The notes beneath the pieces were generated by a model that worked only from the letters and a program-made list of their open reading frames with translations, was not told where the DNA came from and made no database searches. Positions 1 through 8,969 of a stretch of DNA of 64,000 nucleotides are shown here, piece by piece; position 1 is the stretch's first letter; the number at the start of each line of letters is the position of its first letter. The translations under genes and the position numbers were made by a program. Location of the stretch: assembly GCA_025782575.1 (NCBI GenBank), contig JALGYY010000035.1, positions 310,001-374,000 on the forward strand, in the 5' to 3' direction. The DNA comes from a bacterium (GTDB lineage Bacteria > Orphanbacterota > Orphanbacteria > Orphanbacterales > Orphanbacteraceae).

Positions 1-2
1 AG

Positions 3-1697
3 TGTGATCGTAACGAGCGGGGAATACTCTTCTTTCTCGCGTTTCTATTCGGCTTTGCCGTCATGGGCATGCACCTGTTTGCTGTGGTGGCCGGTGCCGC
101 GCTCACATCAGTCTATCTGCTCGCTTTCGCGATTGCCCGAAGAGGGGAAGGGAGGCTGGGAGGTCCGCTCTCTGTCGGCGCAGGTTTCCTGCTGGGTGCC
201 ATTCCGATCGGCATCTGGAGATTCCTGACCAGCTACCCACCGATCGACCCGATCCATACTCACTTGCAGGGCGTAGTCTGGGTCGGGAAGGGGCTTTACT
301 TCTCCGCTCCCCAACTGGCGCTGAACCGATTCGGTCTTCTCGGGATAGCCGCGATTCCACTCTCTCTCCTGCTCTGGAAGAAAGCGGGAAAGGAAGACGG
401 CGCACTATTCGCGTTCTCAACGACACTGCTCCCCTACCTTATCGTTCTGAATCCGCTGCTCGTCCCTGTCCTGGCCCCCCTGTTCGGTTATCTCATCGGC
501 AGAATCGTCTGGTACGGCGGGAACTACATGGTAATCGGCGCAGTGGTCGCTCTACTGGCACGCCACGCGAAACCGGGGTACAGCACGATGTGCCGCACAG
601 CTTCTTTGGGCGCTCTTGCCACTATGATCATACTTTACTCGGCCTCCGCCTTCGCCGGGGACAGGCAGCGCATGTGGAAGTCACTCAGTCTCGCTCCGGC
701 GTTCCATCAGGAAGTAATCAAGCCTGACCTGTGGAAGGATCTCTTTCACTATATGGATGAATCTCTCGAGCCAATGGCGACTGTGGCGACGGACCCGATA
801 ACCGCGTACATGATTCCGGCACTTACGAAGCAAAAGATCATCGGCTTGAGTGCGCAGCATTCCGCCCCGAGCGACCCCGATGCCCAGGCCCGTTTGAAGG
901 ACGTCGCCCTCATTCTCAGCCCTTACATTGACGGAGCGAAGACCGCCGCCATTCTGGAGAGGCGACGTGCGGACTATGTACTCCTCAATTTCCGCTACCC
1001 CCGGATCCGGACATTGTTCTACGGAGCGGTCGACCCGTCACTTTATGACGCGACGCTTCAGAAGTTCCGATCTGAACCGGATCGATACACCGAGATATTC
1101 GGCCGGGATCGTTGTCATTTGTTCCGCCTCGAAAAGAGAGGTGACCCTGGCACGGTTCGAGAGAGCATTCTGACTGCATCGATTCAGACGCTGCCACCTG
1201 AAACGAATGAGGTCGGCCACATTTTCCCGAACGGGGTTCGGCTGGTCGCCGCCACCGTGCTGAATGATCACGCCTCACCAGACGAAGATCTCCGGATAGT
1301 CTGCTACTGGAACAAGGCGAATGACTCGCAGGATCCTCACCCATACCGCCTCTATGTCAGGCTTGATCCGCTGGACGGCAAGGCCGTTAACGACAGCAAG
1401 TTGAGACGGAAGCTGAGAGAAGTGATCGATGGGAAACGTTACCGGGCAAGGACAGGCCGGAATCTATTGCGCGGGGCTTACCCTCCTTTCGCCTGGAATG
1501 AAGGGGAAACCGTCGCCGACACTCTGATCGTCCCGATCTCGCCGCGGCTCGCGGAGGGGAATTACCGCATCGAGATCCTTCTCCGCCGCCACCCGCATCT
1601 CCAGACTTACGAGATCCAGGACTTCTGGAAGGAGAGGGATTCCTTCTCGGGCGTGCCTGTCGGGACCGTGGCGATAGGGGAGACCGGCCATGCATAG
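3..1697 (+). CDS. Polytopic membrane protein, possible GT-C type glycosyltransferase (5' end cut by window)
   Basis: The frame is open to the window edge with no stop, so the N-terminus is missing; about 564 residues are visible. The first 230 visible residues are strongly hydrophobic, with several probable membrane helices separated by short charged loops. The rest is a soluble, probably periplasmic, domain. This layout resembles membrane glycosyltransferases of the PMT/ArnT or DUF2723 kind, but the catalytic N-terminal loop lies outside the window, so the assignment is inference. It overlaps the next glycosyltransferase by 8 bases, consistent with a polysaccharide operon. It could instead be a sugar-lipid modifying or assembly membrane protein. 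Confidence 0.55.
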   Translation, partial: CDRNERGILFFLAFLFGFAVMGMHLFAVVAGAALTSVYLLAFAIARRGEGRLGGPLSVGAGFLLGAIPIGIWRFLTSYPPIDPIHTHLQGVVWVGKGLYFSAPQLALNRFGLLGIAAIPLSLLLWKKAGKEDGALFAFSTTLLPYLIVLNPLLVPVLAPLFGYLIGRIVWYGGNYMVIGAVVALLARHAKPGYSTMCRTASLGALATMIILYSASAFAGDRQRMWKSLSLAPAFHQEVIKPDLWKDLFHYMDESLEPMATVATDPITAYMIPALTKQKIIGLSAQHSAPSDPDAQARLKDVALILSPYIDGAKTAAILERRRADYVLLNFRYPRIRTLFYGAVDPSLYDATLQKFRSEPDRYTEIFGRDRCHLFRLEKRGDPGTVRESILTASIQTLPPETNEVGHIFPNGVRLVAATVLNDHASPDEDLRIVCYWNKANDSQDPHPYRLYVRLDPLDGKAVNDSKLRRKLREVIDGKRYRARTGRNLLRGAYPPFAWNEGETVADTLIVPISPRLAEGNYRIEILLRRHPHLQTYEIQDFWKERDSFSGVPVGTVAIGETGHA

Positions 1698-2901
1698 AAG
1701 ACGCCGCCCGATGGAGTCGCCCAGATCGAGCGACAAGCGATTCCTCCTTCTCACGCATTCCTATTTCCCCCAGGATCCCCGCCCCCGTCGGCAGACGCGG
1801 ACATTAAGGGACAACGGCTTCACAGTGGAATGTATTTGCCTGAAGGATCGAGGTCAGTTATCGAAGGAAGACTTTGAAGGAGTGCACGTTCACCGCATGC
1901 CGATCCGGCATGTCCGAAGCAATATGACGCGTTACATCCTCGAATATGTCTCTTTTCTCGTCCTGGCATTCTTTCGCATATCCTTCCTCCATTTGAAGTC
2001 GCGCTTCGACGTTATCCAGGTGAACACACTCCCCGACTTCCTCGTCTTCGCGGCTATCGTACCCCGCCTGACCGGGTGCCGGATCGTTCTCGACATGCAT
2101 GAGCCGAGCCCCGAATTCTTTGCGGCCCATTTCCGCCGATCACTTCGCTCTCCCATGGTCTCTCTGGTGACATTTGTAGAGAAGATCGCCACCCGCTTTG
2201 CCCATCATATTCTCGTGAGCGGGGGGGCGGCTCGGGAAGCGATCGAAAGGCGCGGCGTACCGGCCGCGAAGATATCCGTGGTACCGAACTCATGCGAAAA
2301 ACAGCTGTTCAAACCGAGCCGGAACGGGCAGCCGCCCTCACCGGAGGACGAGCTACGCCTGATCTTCCATGGGACGATCATCGAACGCTACGGAATAGAT
2401 ACAGCGATCCGGGCCATTCACTTCCTTCTCCGATCACGAAAGAAGATACGTCTTGATATCTATGGCGAAGGCGAACATCGGACCCAACTGGAAGAGATGG
2501 TTCGCCGGCTCGATCTCGGTGACGCGGTCCGCTTCCACGGATATATCCCGCCGGAAGAGATACCAGGTAAGATCGCGGAGGCCCATATCGGCCTCATTCC
2601 CTATAAGAAGGATATCTTCACCGACCTCATGCTTCCCAACAAACTGTTCGAATACGTGGCAATGAAGAAGCCCTTTATCGTCTCGCCGATCCGGGCGATT
2701 CTCGATCACTATCCGGAATCGCTTCTCAACACTTTTCCGTCAGAATCCGAATACGATCTCGCTCGTGAGGTGATCCGGATTCAAGAGAATGGAGAGGAAT
2801 CACGGCGGCGGGCCGATGAACTGTACAGGAGATATGAAGACGAGTGCTGGGGGCGCGTCTCCGAGGTTTATCTTGGAGCGGTCGCCGGCGGCATGCAGTG
2901 A
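1690..2901 (+). CDS. Glycosyltransferase family 4 (GT-B fold)
   Basis: A 403-residue protein that should transfer a sugar from an activated donor onto a growing surface glycan at the cytoplasmic face of the membrane. The N-terminal domain opens with LLLTHSYFPQDPR-like residues, typical of group-1 transferases. The C-terminal half has VVPNSCEKQLF (start of the donor domain), FHGTIIERYG, and an E-containing donor-binding stretch around NKLFEYVAMKKP. The ATG at 1690 follows GGGGAG at a sensible distance and overlaps the previous stop. A second ATG at 1711 is possible. Specificity cannot be read from sequence. Confidence 0.85.
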   Translation: MHRRRRPMESPRSSDKRFLLLTHSYFPQDPRPRRQTRTLRDNGFTVECICLKDRGQLSKEDFEGVHVHRMPIRHVRSNMTRYILEYVSFLVLAFFRISFLHLKSRFDVIQVNTLPDFLVFAAIVPRLTGCRIVLDMHEPSPEFFAAHFRRSLRSPMVSLVTFVEKIATRFAHHILVSGGAAREAIERRGVPAAKISVVPNSCEKQLFKPSRNGQPPSPEDELRLIFHGTIIERYGIDTAIRAIHFLLRSRKKIRLDIYGEGEHRTQLEEMVRRLDLGDAVRFHGYIPPEEIPGKIAEAHIGLIPYKKDIFTDLMLPNKLFEYVAMKKPFIVSPIRAILDHYPESLLNTFPSESEYDLAREVIRIQENGEESRRRADELYRRYEDECWGRVSEVYLGAVAGGMQ

Positions 2902-2911
2902 AGGAGCAACT

Positions 2912-4021
2912 ATGAGAGTACCATTCGTCGATCTGAAAGCGCAGTACCTGAGCATCAAAGATGAGATCGACGCGGCCATGCAGGAAGTCGTGGAGAACAC
3001 CGCCTTCGTCGGCGGCAAAACGGTAACCGGTTTCGAGAGGGCATTCGCCGAATTCTCAGGAGCCAAGTACTGTGTCGGGACGAGCTCGGGAACATCCGCC
3101 CTTCATATCGCTCTGCAGGTTTGCGGTGTGGGTCCCGGAGACGAAGTGATCACGGTGCCCAACACATTCATCGCATCGACGGAAGCGATCAGCCAGTCGG
3201 GCGCGACATTCAAACTCGTCGACATCGATCCGGAGACATTCAACATGGATCCGAACGCGCTCGAGGGGGCGATCACTTCCAGAACAAAGGCGCTTCTGCC
3301 CGTTCATCTTTACGGGCAACCGGCCGATCTCGAACCCATTCTCGCCATTGCCGAGAAGCACGGCCTTCAGGTCATAGCGGACGCGGCACAGGCGCACGCA
3401 AGCACTTACAAAGGGAAGCCGATCGGCTCATATTGCCGCGCTTCCTGCTTCAGTTTCTACCCGGGCAAGAACCTCGGCGCCTACGGGGACGCCGGCGCAT
3501 TCGTAACGGACGACGAGGAGATCGCCGTTCTCGGCAAGAGTCTGATCGACCACGGTCGGAGCGAGAAATACGCCCACGCGGTCGAGGGGTACAACTACCG
3601 TCTCGACGGCTTGCAGGCAGCCGTCCTTCGTGTCAAACTGGGCCACCTTGAACACTGGACCGAAAGTCGGCGGAGGGCGGCGGCCCTTTACCGGGAAAAG
3701 CTGGCTTCGCTCCCCATTGAAGTGGCCCAGGAGAGCGCCGACCGGCGCCACGTGTATCATCTCTTCTCCGTCTTCCACGATGAGCGGGATCGTCTTCGCG
3801 ACGAGCTTGCCGAGAAGGGTATCGCCAGCGGGATTCACTACCCGGTTCCGATACACCTTCAGAAAGCCTATGAAGCGAGGAACGAGAAACAGGGAAGCTA
3901 TCCGGTGAGTGAGCGGGCGATGAAGCGGCAGATGTCGCTCCCCATGTTCCCAGAACTGACCGAGGAGCAGATCGATCACGTTGTCACAACGCTGACGGAA
4001 GCTCTGGCAACCGGCAGCTAG
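2912..4021 (+). CDS. DegT/DnrJ/EryC1/StrS-family sugar aminotransferase (WbpE-like)
   Basis: A 369-residue PLP-dependent aminotransferase of nucleotide-sugar biosynthesis. It starts MRVPFVDLKAQY, a family hallmark, and carries GTSSGTSALHIAL, PNTFIAS, the DAAQAHAS aspartate, and the PLP lysine in SFYPGKNLGAYGDAG. The open frame extends 123 bases further upstream into the previous gene, but the ATG at 2912 follows AAGGAG and gives the family-typical N-terminus. It is close to WbpE/WlbC and WecE-like enzymes that aminate a 3-keto or 4-keto UDP sugar. The nearby Gfo/Idh dehydrogenase supports a WbpB-WbpE type pair (inference). Confidence 0.92.
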   Translation: MRVPFVDLKAQYLSIKDEIDAAMQEVVENTAFVGGKTVTGFERAFAEFSGAKYCVGTSSGTSALHIALQVCGVGPGDEVITVPNTFIASTEAISQSGATFKLVDIDPETFNMDPNALEGAITSRTKALLPVHLYGQPADLEPILAIAEKHGLQVIADAAQAHASTYKGKPIGSYCRASCFSFYPGKNLGAYGDAGAFVTDDEEIAVLGKSLIDHGRSEKYAHAVEGYNYRLDGLQAAVLRVKLGHLEHWTESRRRAAALYREKLASLPIEVAQESADRRHVYHLFSVFHDERDRLRDELAEKGIASGIHYPVPIHLQKAYEARNEKQGSYPVSERAMKRQMSLPMFPELTEEQIDHVVTTLTEALATGS

Positions 4022-4048
4022 CATAAGGGAACCGAAAACGGAGCTCAG

Positions 4049-5533
4049 GTGAAACAGATTCTGGCAGATCTGAGATCGCGGCGCGCACGCAAGCGGGTTC
4101 TTCTGCTTGTGGTAACGGATTTTCTGTGCGTGATCACCAGTTTCCTTGCCGCATACTGGATCCGTCTCCTGTCCGGTCTGTTTATCAGTCGGGTGCCGCT
4201 TCAGCCTTTTCATTTCCTGATACTGACTCTCCTCGGCCTCTTATGGGTGTCTATTTTCAGCGCCCACGGCCTCTACAAGAGAGAGACTTATCTATCCGGT
4301 TTTGATCAGATGGTCGGCATCTTCAACTCAGTTAATCTGGGAGCCCTCATTGTTCTGGCGGCGGCTTTCGTGTTCAAATTCGAGTACTTTCTCGAGCGGC
4401 GGCTCGTTCTGCTTCTTGCGTGGTCGTTTTCGATCATCCTGTTGAGCGTGGTCCGCCTCGGAATTATCCGCGCTATTTTTCTGAAACGGATTCAGCGCGA
4501 TCCTTTCCGCTGCCGCATACTGGTCGTCGGAGCGGGGGAGACCGGCCAGCAATTCGTACAGCTCATCCGGCACACCAAGAATCACGTTTTTGAAATCGTC
4601 GGATTTCTTGATGACGATCCGGAAAAACAGAACAGCCGGATTGACGATGTCCCCGTTCTCGGCAATGTGGACGATGTGGTCAGGATCGTGGAGAAGGGAA
4701 GTATCGAACGGATCTTCGTCGCCGTACCCCGGCTCCACCAGGAGGAGTTGATCGATCTCATCTCCCGATGCATGAAGGCACAGGTTCCCGTCAAGATGAT
4801 CTCGGATCAGTTCCAGATGTTTGCGAGCGATGCTTCGATCGAACGGATCGACGGCGTGCCGACCTTCCAGGTTCGTGAGAACCGCATGCGTGGCCTTTCG
4901 TACGTTGCCAAGCGCACATTCGATACGACGATCGCTGCTATATTCCTTGTGATCCTCGCGCCGTTCTTCGGGCTGCTCGCTCTGCTGGTCAAAGTGCTCG
5001 GTGGTCCGGGACCTGTCTTTTTCAGACAGGTTCGCGCCGGTCAGGGTGGAAAGCCGTTTCCTTTCTACAAATTCCGGACCATGCGCACGGATATGGACGA
5101 TCAGGTGCACCGGGACTACGCCAAGGATTTCGTGTCCGGCAAGGATCTCAACCTGATCGACGAGGAAAAAGATACGCCGATTTACAAGATGGCAGCTGAT
5201 CCGCGGGTAACGGCCATCGGCGCTTTCCTCCGGAAGACGAGCCTCGACGAGCTCCCCCAGCTCTGGAACGTGATCCGGGGCGAAATGAGTCTCGTAGGGC
5301 CGAGACCTCCGATCCTCTATGAGTTACAATACTACCGGGAGTGGCACAGGAGGCGGCTCGACGCCAAGCCGGGGCTCACTGGGCTCTGGCAAGTGAGCGG
5401 CCGGAGCAGCGTACCATTCAATGAAATGGTTCTGCTGGACCTGTACTACATCGACCACTGGTCGCTGAAGTTAGACATAGAAATACTGGTCCGGACTGTG
5501 CCCGTTATTCTGTTCAGCAAGGGCGCTTATTGA
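4049..5533 (+). CDS. Polyprenyl-phosphate sugar-1-phosphate transferase (WbaP/EpsE-type initiating enzyme)
   Basis: A 494-residue polyprenyl glycosylphosphotransferase that would start repeat-unit assembly by moving a sugar-1-phosphate onto undecaprenyl phosphate. It has four or five N-terminal membrane helices (residues about 15-150), a central nucleotide-binding-like domain with [11 protein letters not shown], then one membrane helix and the bacterial sugar transferase domain. That domain shows [40 protein letters not shown] and [13 protein letters not shown]. Length and domain order match the exopolysaccharide family. The start is GTG at 4049. It sits between the aminotransferase and the dehydrogenase genes. 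Confidence 0.92.
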   Translation: MKQILADLRSRRARKRVLLLVVTDFLCVITSFLAAYWIRLLSGLFISRVPLQPFHFLILTLLGLLWVSIFSAHGLYKRETYLSGFDQMVGIFNSVNLGALIVLAAAFVFKFEYFLERRLVLLLAWSFSIILLSVVRLGIIRAIFLKRIQRDPFRCRILVVGAGETGQQFVQLIRHTKNHVFEIVGFLDDDPEKQNSRIDDVPVLGNVDDVVRIVEKGSIERIFVAVPRLHQEELIDLISRCMKAQVPVKMISDQFQMFASDASIERIDGVPTFQVRENRMRGLSYVAKRTFDTTIAAIFLVILAPFFGLLALLVKVLGGPGPVFFRQVRAGQGGKPFPFYKFRTMRTDMDDQVHRDYAKDFVSGKDLNLIDEEKDTPIYKMAADPRVTAIGAFLRKTSLDELPQLWNVIRGEMSLVGPRPPILYELQYYREWHRRRLDAKPGLTGLWQVSGRSSVPFNEMVLLDLYYIDHWSLKLDIEILVRTVPVILFSKGAY

Positions 5534-5552
5534 GAGGGGCGAAAGGAAAAGC

Positions 5553-6563
5553 ATGAAACGCATTGCAGTGATTGGTTGCGGGTATTGGGGGCCGAACTTC
5601 GTCCGCATATTCTCGCAACTCCCCGAGTCGGAGTTGAAGTACGCCTGTGACCTGGATGAAAAGCGGCTGGAGCATATGAAGACCCTCTACCCGCAAATCA
5701 ATACGACCACTGACATGGCCGAAATCGCCCGCGATCCGGAAATCGACGGAGTCATCGTGGCTACTCCGGTCAGCAGCCATCACAAGATCGCCAAGATGTT
5801 TCTCGAGGCGGGCAAACATACGCTGATTGAAAAGCCTCTCTGCTCCTCGTCTGCAGAAGCGGAAGACCTGGTCACCACTGCAAAAAAGAACAATGTGGTC
5901 TTGATGGTGGGACACACGTTTCTCTTCACCGCTGCCGTGAACAAGGTCAAGTCACTCCTGGACAATGGAGATCTCGGGGAGATCTACTACGTCAACTCCA
6001 CACGAGTCAATCTGGGGATCTTTCAGGATGATATCAACGTCATCTGGGATCTCGCACCTCATGATATTTCGATCCTGAACTATGTTTTCGAGGCGGATCC
6101 GGATGCCGTCGCCGCTCATGGGCGGTCTTTCATCCGGGATGGCATCGAGGACATGGCCTTCGTAACACTTCACTATCCGGGCAATCGGATGGCCAATCTG
6201 CATGTGAGCTGGCTCGACCCCTGCAAGATCAGGCGCACGACCTTCGTGGGAAGCAAGAAGATGGTCGTCTACGATGACATCGAGCAACTTGAAAAGGTGC
6301 GGATTTACGACAAGGGTGTCGACGTCCAACCCCACTACGAAACATTCGGTGAATTTCATCTGGCTTACCGATTCGGCGACATCTTCACGCCCAGGCTTGA
6401 CGACGTGGAGCCTCTGAAGTCCGAGGCCAAGGAGTTCCTCTCCGCCATGGAAACAGGGTCACCTAAAAGGGCGACCGGGGAGGAAGGGCTCTCGGTGGTC
6501 CGCGTACTGGAAGCGGCCTGCGAATCACTACGAAAGAGCGGAGCCCTGATTCCGACAACCTGA
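5553..6563 (+). CDS. Gfo/Idh/MocA-family NAD-dependent sugar dehydrogenase (WbpB/WlbA-like)
   Basis: A 336-residue oxidoreductase with an N-terminal Rossmann fold (IGCGYWGPN at residues 7-15), the catalytic EKPL lysine motif and a conserved DLAPHDIS histidine segment. GYWGPN is typical of the subfamily that includes WbpB/WlbA, which oxidise C3 of UDP-N-acetylglucosaminuronic acid. Together with the DegT aminotransferase three kilobases upstream and the UDP-sugar 6-dehydrogenase at 34.7 kb it could make a 3-amino uronic acid sugar; that is inference. The ATG follows GGGGCGAAAGGAAAAGC. No N-acetyltransferase of this pathway was found in the window. Confidence 0.88.
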   Translation: MKRIAVIGCGYWGPNFVRIFSQLPESELKYACDLDEKRLEHMKTLYPQINTTTDMAEIARDPEIDGVIVATPVSSHHKIAKMFLEAGKHTLIEKPLCSSSAEAEDLVTTAKKNNVVLMVGHTFLFTAAVNKVKSLLDNGDLGEIYYVNSTRVNLGIFQDDINVIWDLAPHDISILNYVFEADPDAVAAHGRSFIRDGIEDMAFVTLHYPGNRMANLHVSWLDPCKIRRTTFVGSKKMVVYDDIEQLEKVRIYDKGVDVQPHYETFGEFHLAYRFGDIFTPRLDDVEPLKSEAKEFLSAMETGSPKRATGEEGLSVVRVLEAACESLRKSGALIPTT

Positions 6564-6571
6564 TTGAGAAC

Positions 6572-7669
6572 ATGACCGGACTCCGCATCCAGTATGTCGA
6601 CACGGGAAGCGTATTCGGAGGAGCCGAGAGGATCACTCTGACGTTGGCCTCCGCCTTCCAAAAGGAAGGTGCGGCAGTGGAATGCGTGGTTCACCCTGAA
6701 TCGGGCCGGTTCATCGATGCCCTTCGAGAGCGCGGACTTTCAACTGTGCCGGCGTCGGAAGCGGATCGCCTCTCACGAATCCCCCCCCTCGCCGGGGCGA
6801 TTGCGCGATTCCGCCCCCATATCGTTCATATCCATCGAACGTGGCCCCTTTCCGACCGGTACGCGGCGATGGCGGCACGACAACATGGGGTGCCGATGGT
6901 GGTCACCACCGAACACGTCCGCTATGAAGGCTGCGGTCTGCGAGACCGGACCATGAAGCGATTCCTCGCCCCCATGGACGACCGCATCGTAGCGGTTTCC
7001 CGGTCGGTGCAGAGAAGCTTGAGGGACTTCTGGCACGTCGAAGAGGGGAGGCTCACCGTCATTGAAAACGGCATCGATACGAAAAGCTTCGAATCCCCGT
7101 CAGCCGACAAACTCACGAGCGACCTCTTCCCCGAGCGTACTGAATTCAGGATCGGTGCCGTCGGTAGACTGGAAGAGCAGAAGAACTTCCGGTTTCTTGT
7201 AGCAGCCATGCCGGCCATTCTGAAGGCCGTGCCCGGCGCCTGTCTCGTCGTGGCCGGTGAGGGATCACTCAAATCCGCCCTCGAAGCACAGGCGGCGGAT
7301 CTCGGAATCGGACCGTCTGTTCGATGGGCCGGTTCACTCCCCGCGATCGCTCCTTTTCTCGCCGGGCTCGACCTTTTCGTTCTACCGTCTCTCTGGGAGG
7401 GGTTGCCCCTCTCCCTTCTGGAAGCCATGGCGGCCGGAGTGCCCATCGTAGCAACAGCGATTGATGGAACGACCGAAGCGGTCCGGGACGACGTGGAAGC
7501 GCTCCTCGTTCCTACCGGGGATCCGGACACTCTTGCAACATCGTGCATCCGAATCCATAAAGAGTCCGGATTGAAAGCGAGCCTAGTGAGCAATGGCCGG
7601 CGTCGAGTGAAATCGCTCTACTCCGTTGATCGGATGGTTGATCGATACAGGGAGATTTACACATCATGA
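6572..7669 (+). CDS. Glycosyltransferase family 4
   Basis: A 365-residue retaining GT-B transferase. Visible motifs: DTGSVFGGAER (acceptor-domain loop), VIENGIDTKSF at the domain junction, GAVGRLEEQKNF, and the donor-site E-x7-E run LPSLWEGLPLSLLEAMAAGVP. It starts 8 bases after the dehydrogenase stop and its end overlaps the next gene by 4 bases, so it is co-translated in the polysaccharide operon. Donor and acceptor are unknown. Confidence 0.9.
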   Translation: MTGLRIQYVDTGSVFGGAERITLTLASAFQKEGAAVECVVHPESGRFIDALRERGLSTVPASEADRLSRIPPLAGAIARFRPHIVHIHRTWPLSDRYAAMAARQHGVPMVVTTEHVRYEGCGLRDRTMKRFLAPMDDRIVAVSRSVQRSLRDFWHVEEGRLTVIENGIDTKSFESPSADKLTSDLFPERTEFRIGAVGRLEEQKNFRFLVAAMPAILKAVPGACLVVAGEGSLKSALEAQAADLGIGPSVRWAGSLPAIAPFLAGLDLFVLPSLWEGLPLSLLEAMAAGVPIVATAIDGTTEAVRDDVEALLVPTGDPDTLATSCIRIHKESGLKASLVSNGRRRVKSLYSVDRMVDRYREIYTS

Positions 7670-8877
7670 AGCGCATTCTCGGCCTCACTTCGATTTCGAT
7701 CGAAAACGAGATGAATGCAAGCGCCGAACGAATCGCGCAACTCTACCGAACTCTTCCCGATCGATTCGGCGTTCACATCTATTCTCTGGCCGGCGTGAAA
7801 GAAGGGAGTAAGAAGATCGGGCTTCCCCGCGCACCGAACGACAACATCGAACTCGAACAGGTTCCATCACCGGCGCAGACATTCTTCTTTCGGCTCGAGC
7901 GGCTCGGTCTTCTTCCATTTCTTCAGGTCCACCGATTCCATAGGCATTTTCCTTTCGGAGCGGGCCGCCATCTTCGGGGGGGCTTTGACCTCGTCCAGTT
8001 CGACTCGCTCTTCCTGACCCCCTGGGCATCCCGGATTCCTGAACACGTACCGGTCGTTTATTCGAGTCAGAACTTCGAAACGGAATGGTACCAGGGAGAC
8101 CTGAGGCGCTATCCGTTCAAGAGTTTCCATGTGGGGAGCCTCCGATCGCTCGAGAAGAGAGCCGTACTGCGGGCGGACCGTGTGATTGCAGTTACGGAAG
8201 AAGACAGGGAGAGCTTCCGACGCCACTTCGGAGTGGATGCTGAGAAGATCGTGGTGATTCCGAATGGATACGACGATACGCGGCTGAGCCCCGTGAGCCG
8301 CGAAGAACGGATGGAAGCGCGCCGGGAGCTCGGGTTGCCGGAGGGGGGAAGAATCGCCCTCTTCGTCGGGTCGAACGTGGCCCCTAACCAGGACGCCGCT
8401 GAATCGATCCTGAATGTGATCGCCCCCAAGGCACCGCCGGATTTGACATTCGTGATCGCAGGAGGCGTGGGGGACGCATTCGAGGGGACCGGAAAAGGGA
8501 AGGGACGCTGTATCATCACTGGCCGTGTACCTGAAATTATCCCCTACTTTCGGGCAGCCGACATCGGCCTGAACCCGATCCGGCTCGGGTCGGGCTCGAA
8601 TATCAAGCTTCTCCAGTACCTCGGCGCAGGGCTCCCCGTAGTAACGACCGATTTCGGCATGAGGGGCTTCGAGGATCTCAAGCCATTTGTAGCCATTAAA
8701 CGGATCGATCTCTTCTATCGTGCCCTGGGCGACCTCACCCTGGAGGCGGAAGCGGTCGATCATGTGAGAGAGAATTACGGTTGGCGTACTTCGTCCGGGA
8801 AACTGGCGCGGCTCTATGACGAGTTGCTGGGACAAAATGGGGATAGGTCGTCAACAGAGACCGCGGCAAGAAGCTGA
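7666..8877 (+). CDS. Glycosyltransferase family 4 (GT-B), operon-terminal
   Basis: A 403-residue glycosyltransferase. The N-terminal half holds YSSQNFETEWY. The domain junction has VVIPNGYDDTRL, followed by LFVGSNVAPNQDA and the donor site IRLGSGSNIKLLQYLGAGLPVV. The last form is typical of the TuaH/wcaI-like subset of GT4. The ATG overlaps the preceding gene (ATGA), so expression is coupled. About 90 bases without a recognisable gene follow before the phosphatase-like protein. Confidence 0.85.
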   Translation: MKRILGLTSISIENEMNASAERIAQLYRTLPDRFGVHIYSLAGVKEGSKKIGLPRAPNDNIELEQVPSPAQTFFFRLERLGLLPFLQVHRFHRHFPFGAGRHLRGGFDLVQFDSLFLTPWASRIPEHVPVVYSSQNFETEWYQGDLRRYPFKSFHVGSLRSLEKRAVLRADRVIAVTEEDRESFRRHFGVDAEKIVVIPNGYDDTRLSPVSREERMEARRELGLPEGGRIALFVGSNVAPNQDAAESILNVIAPKAPPDLTFVIAGGVGDAFEGTGKGKGRCIITGRVPEIIPYFRAADIGLNPIRLGSGSNIKLLQYLGAGLPVVTTDFGMRGFEDLKPFVAIKRIDLFYRALGDLTLEAEAVDHVRENYGWRTSSGKLARLYDELLGQNGDRSSTETAARS

Positions 8878-8969
8878 TGAGAATAGCAGGCCATAATTCA
8901 ATTGCCCCGTCAGAGGATGTATGAAACCATGACTCCATTCCAACGCCCCGTGGGAAATAATCGACAAAC

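Noticed and set aside
3428-4213. 261-residue minus-strand frame opposite the aminotransferase
   Set aside because: Antisense shadow of a well-supported gene.
4328-5110. 260-residue minus-strand frame opposite the sugar transferase
   Set aside because: Antisense shadow; no start signal or family features.
7867-8835. 322-residue minus-strand frame opposite a glycosyltransferase
   Set aside because: Antisense shadow of GT4 coding sequence.
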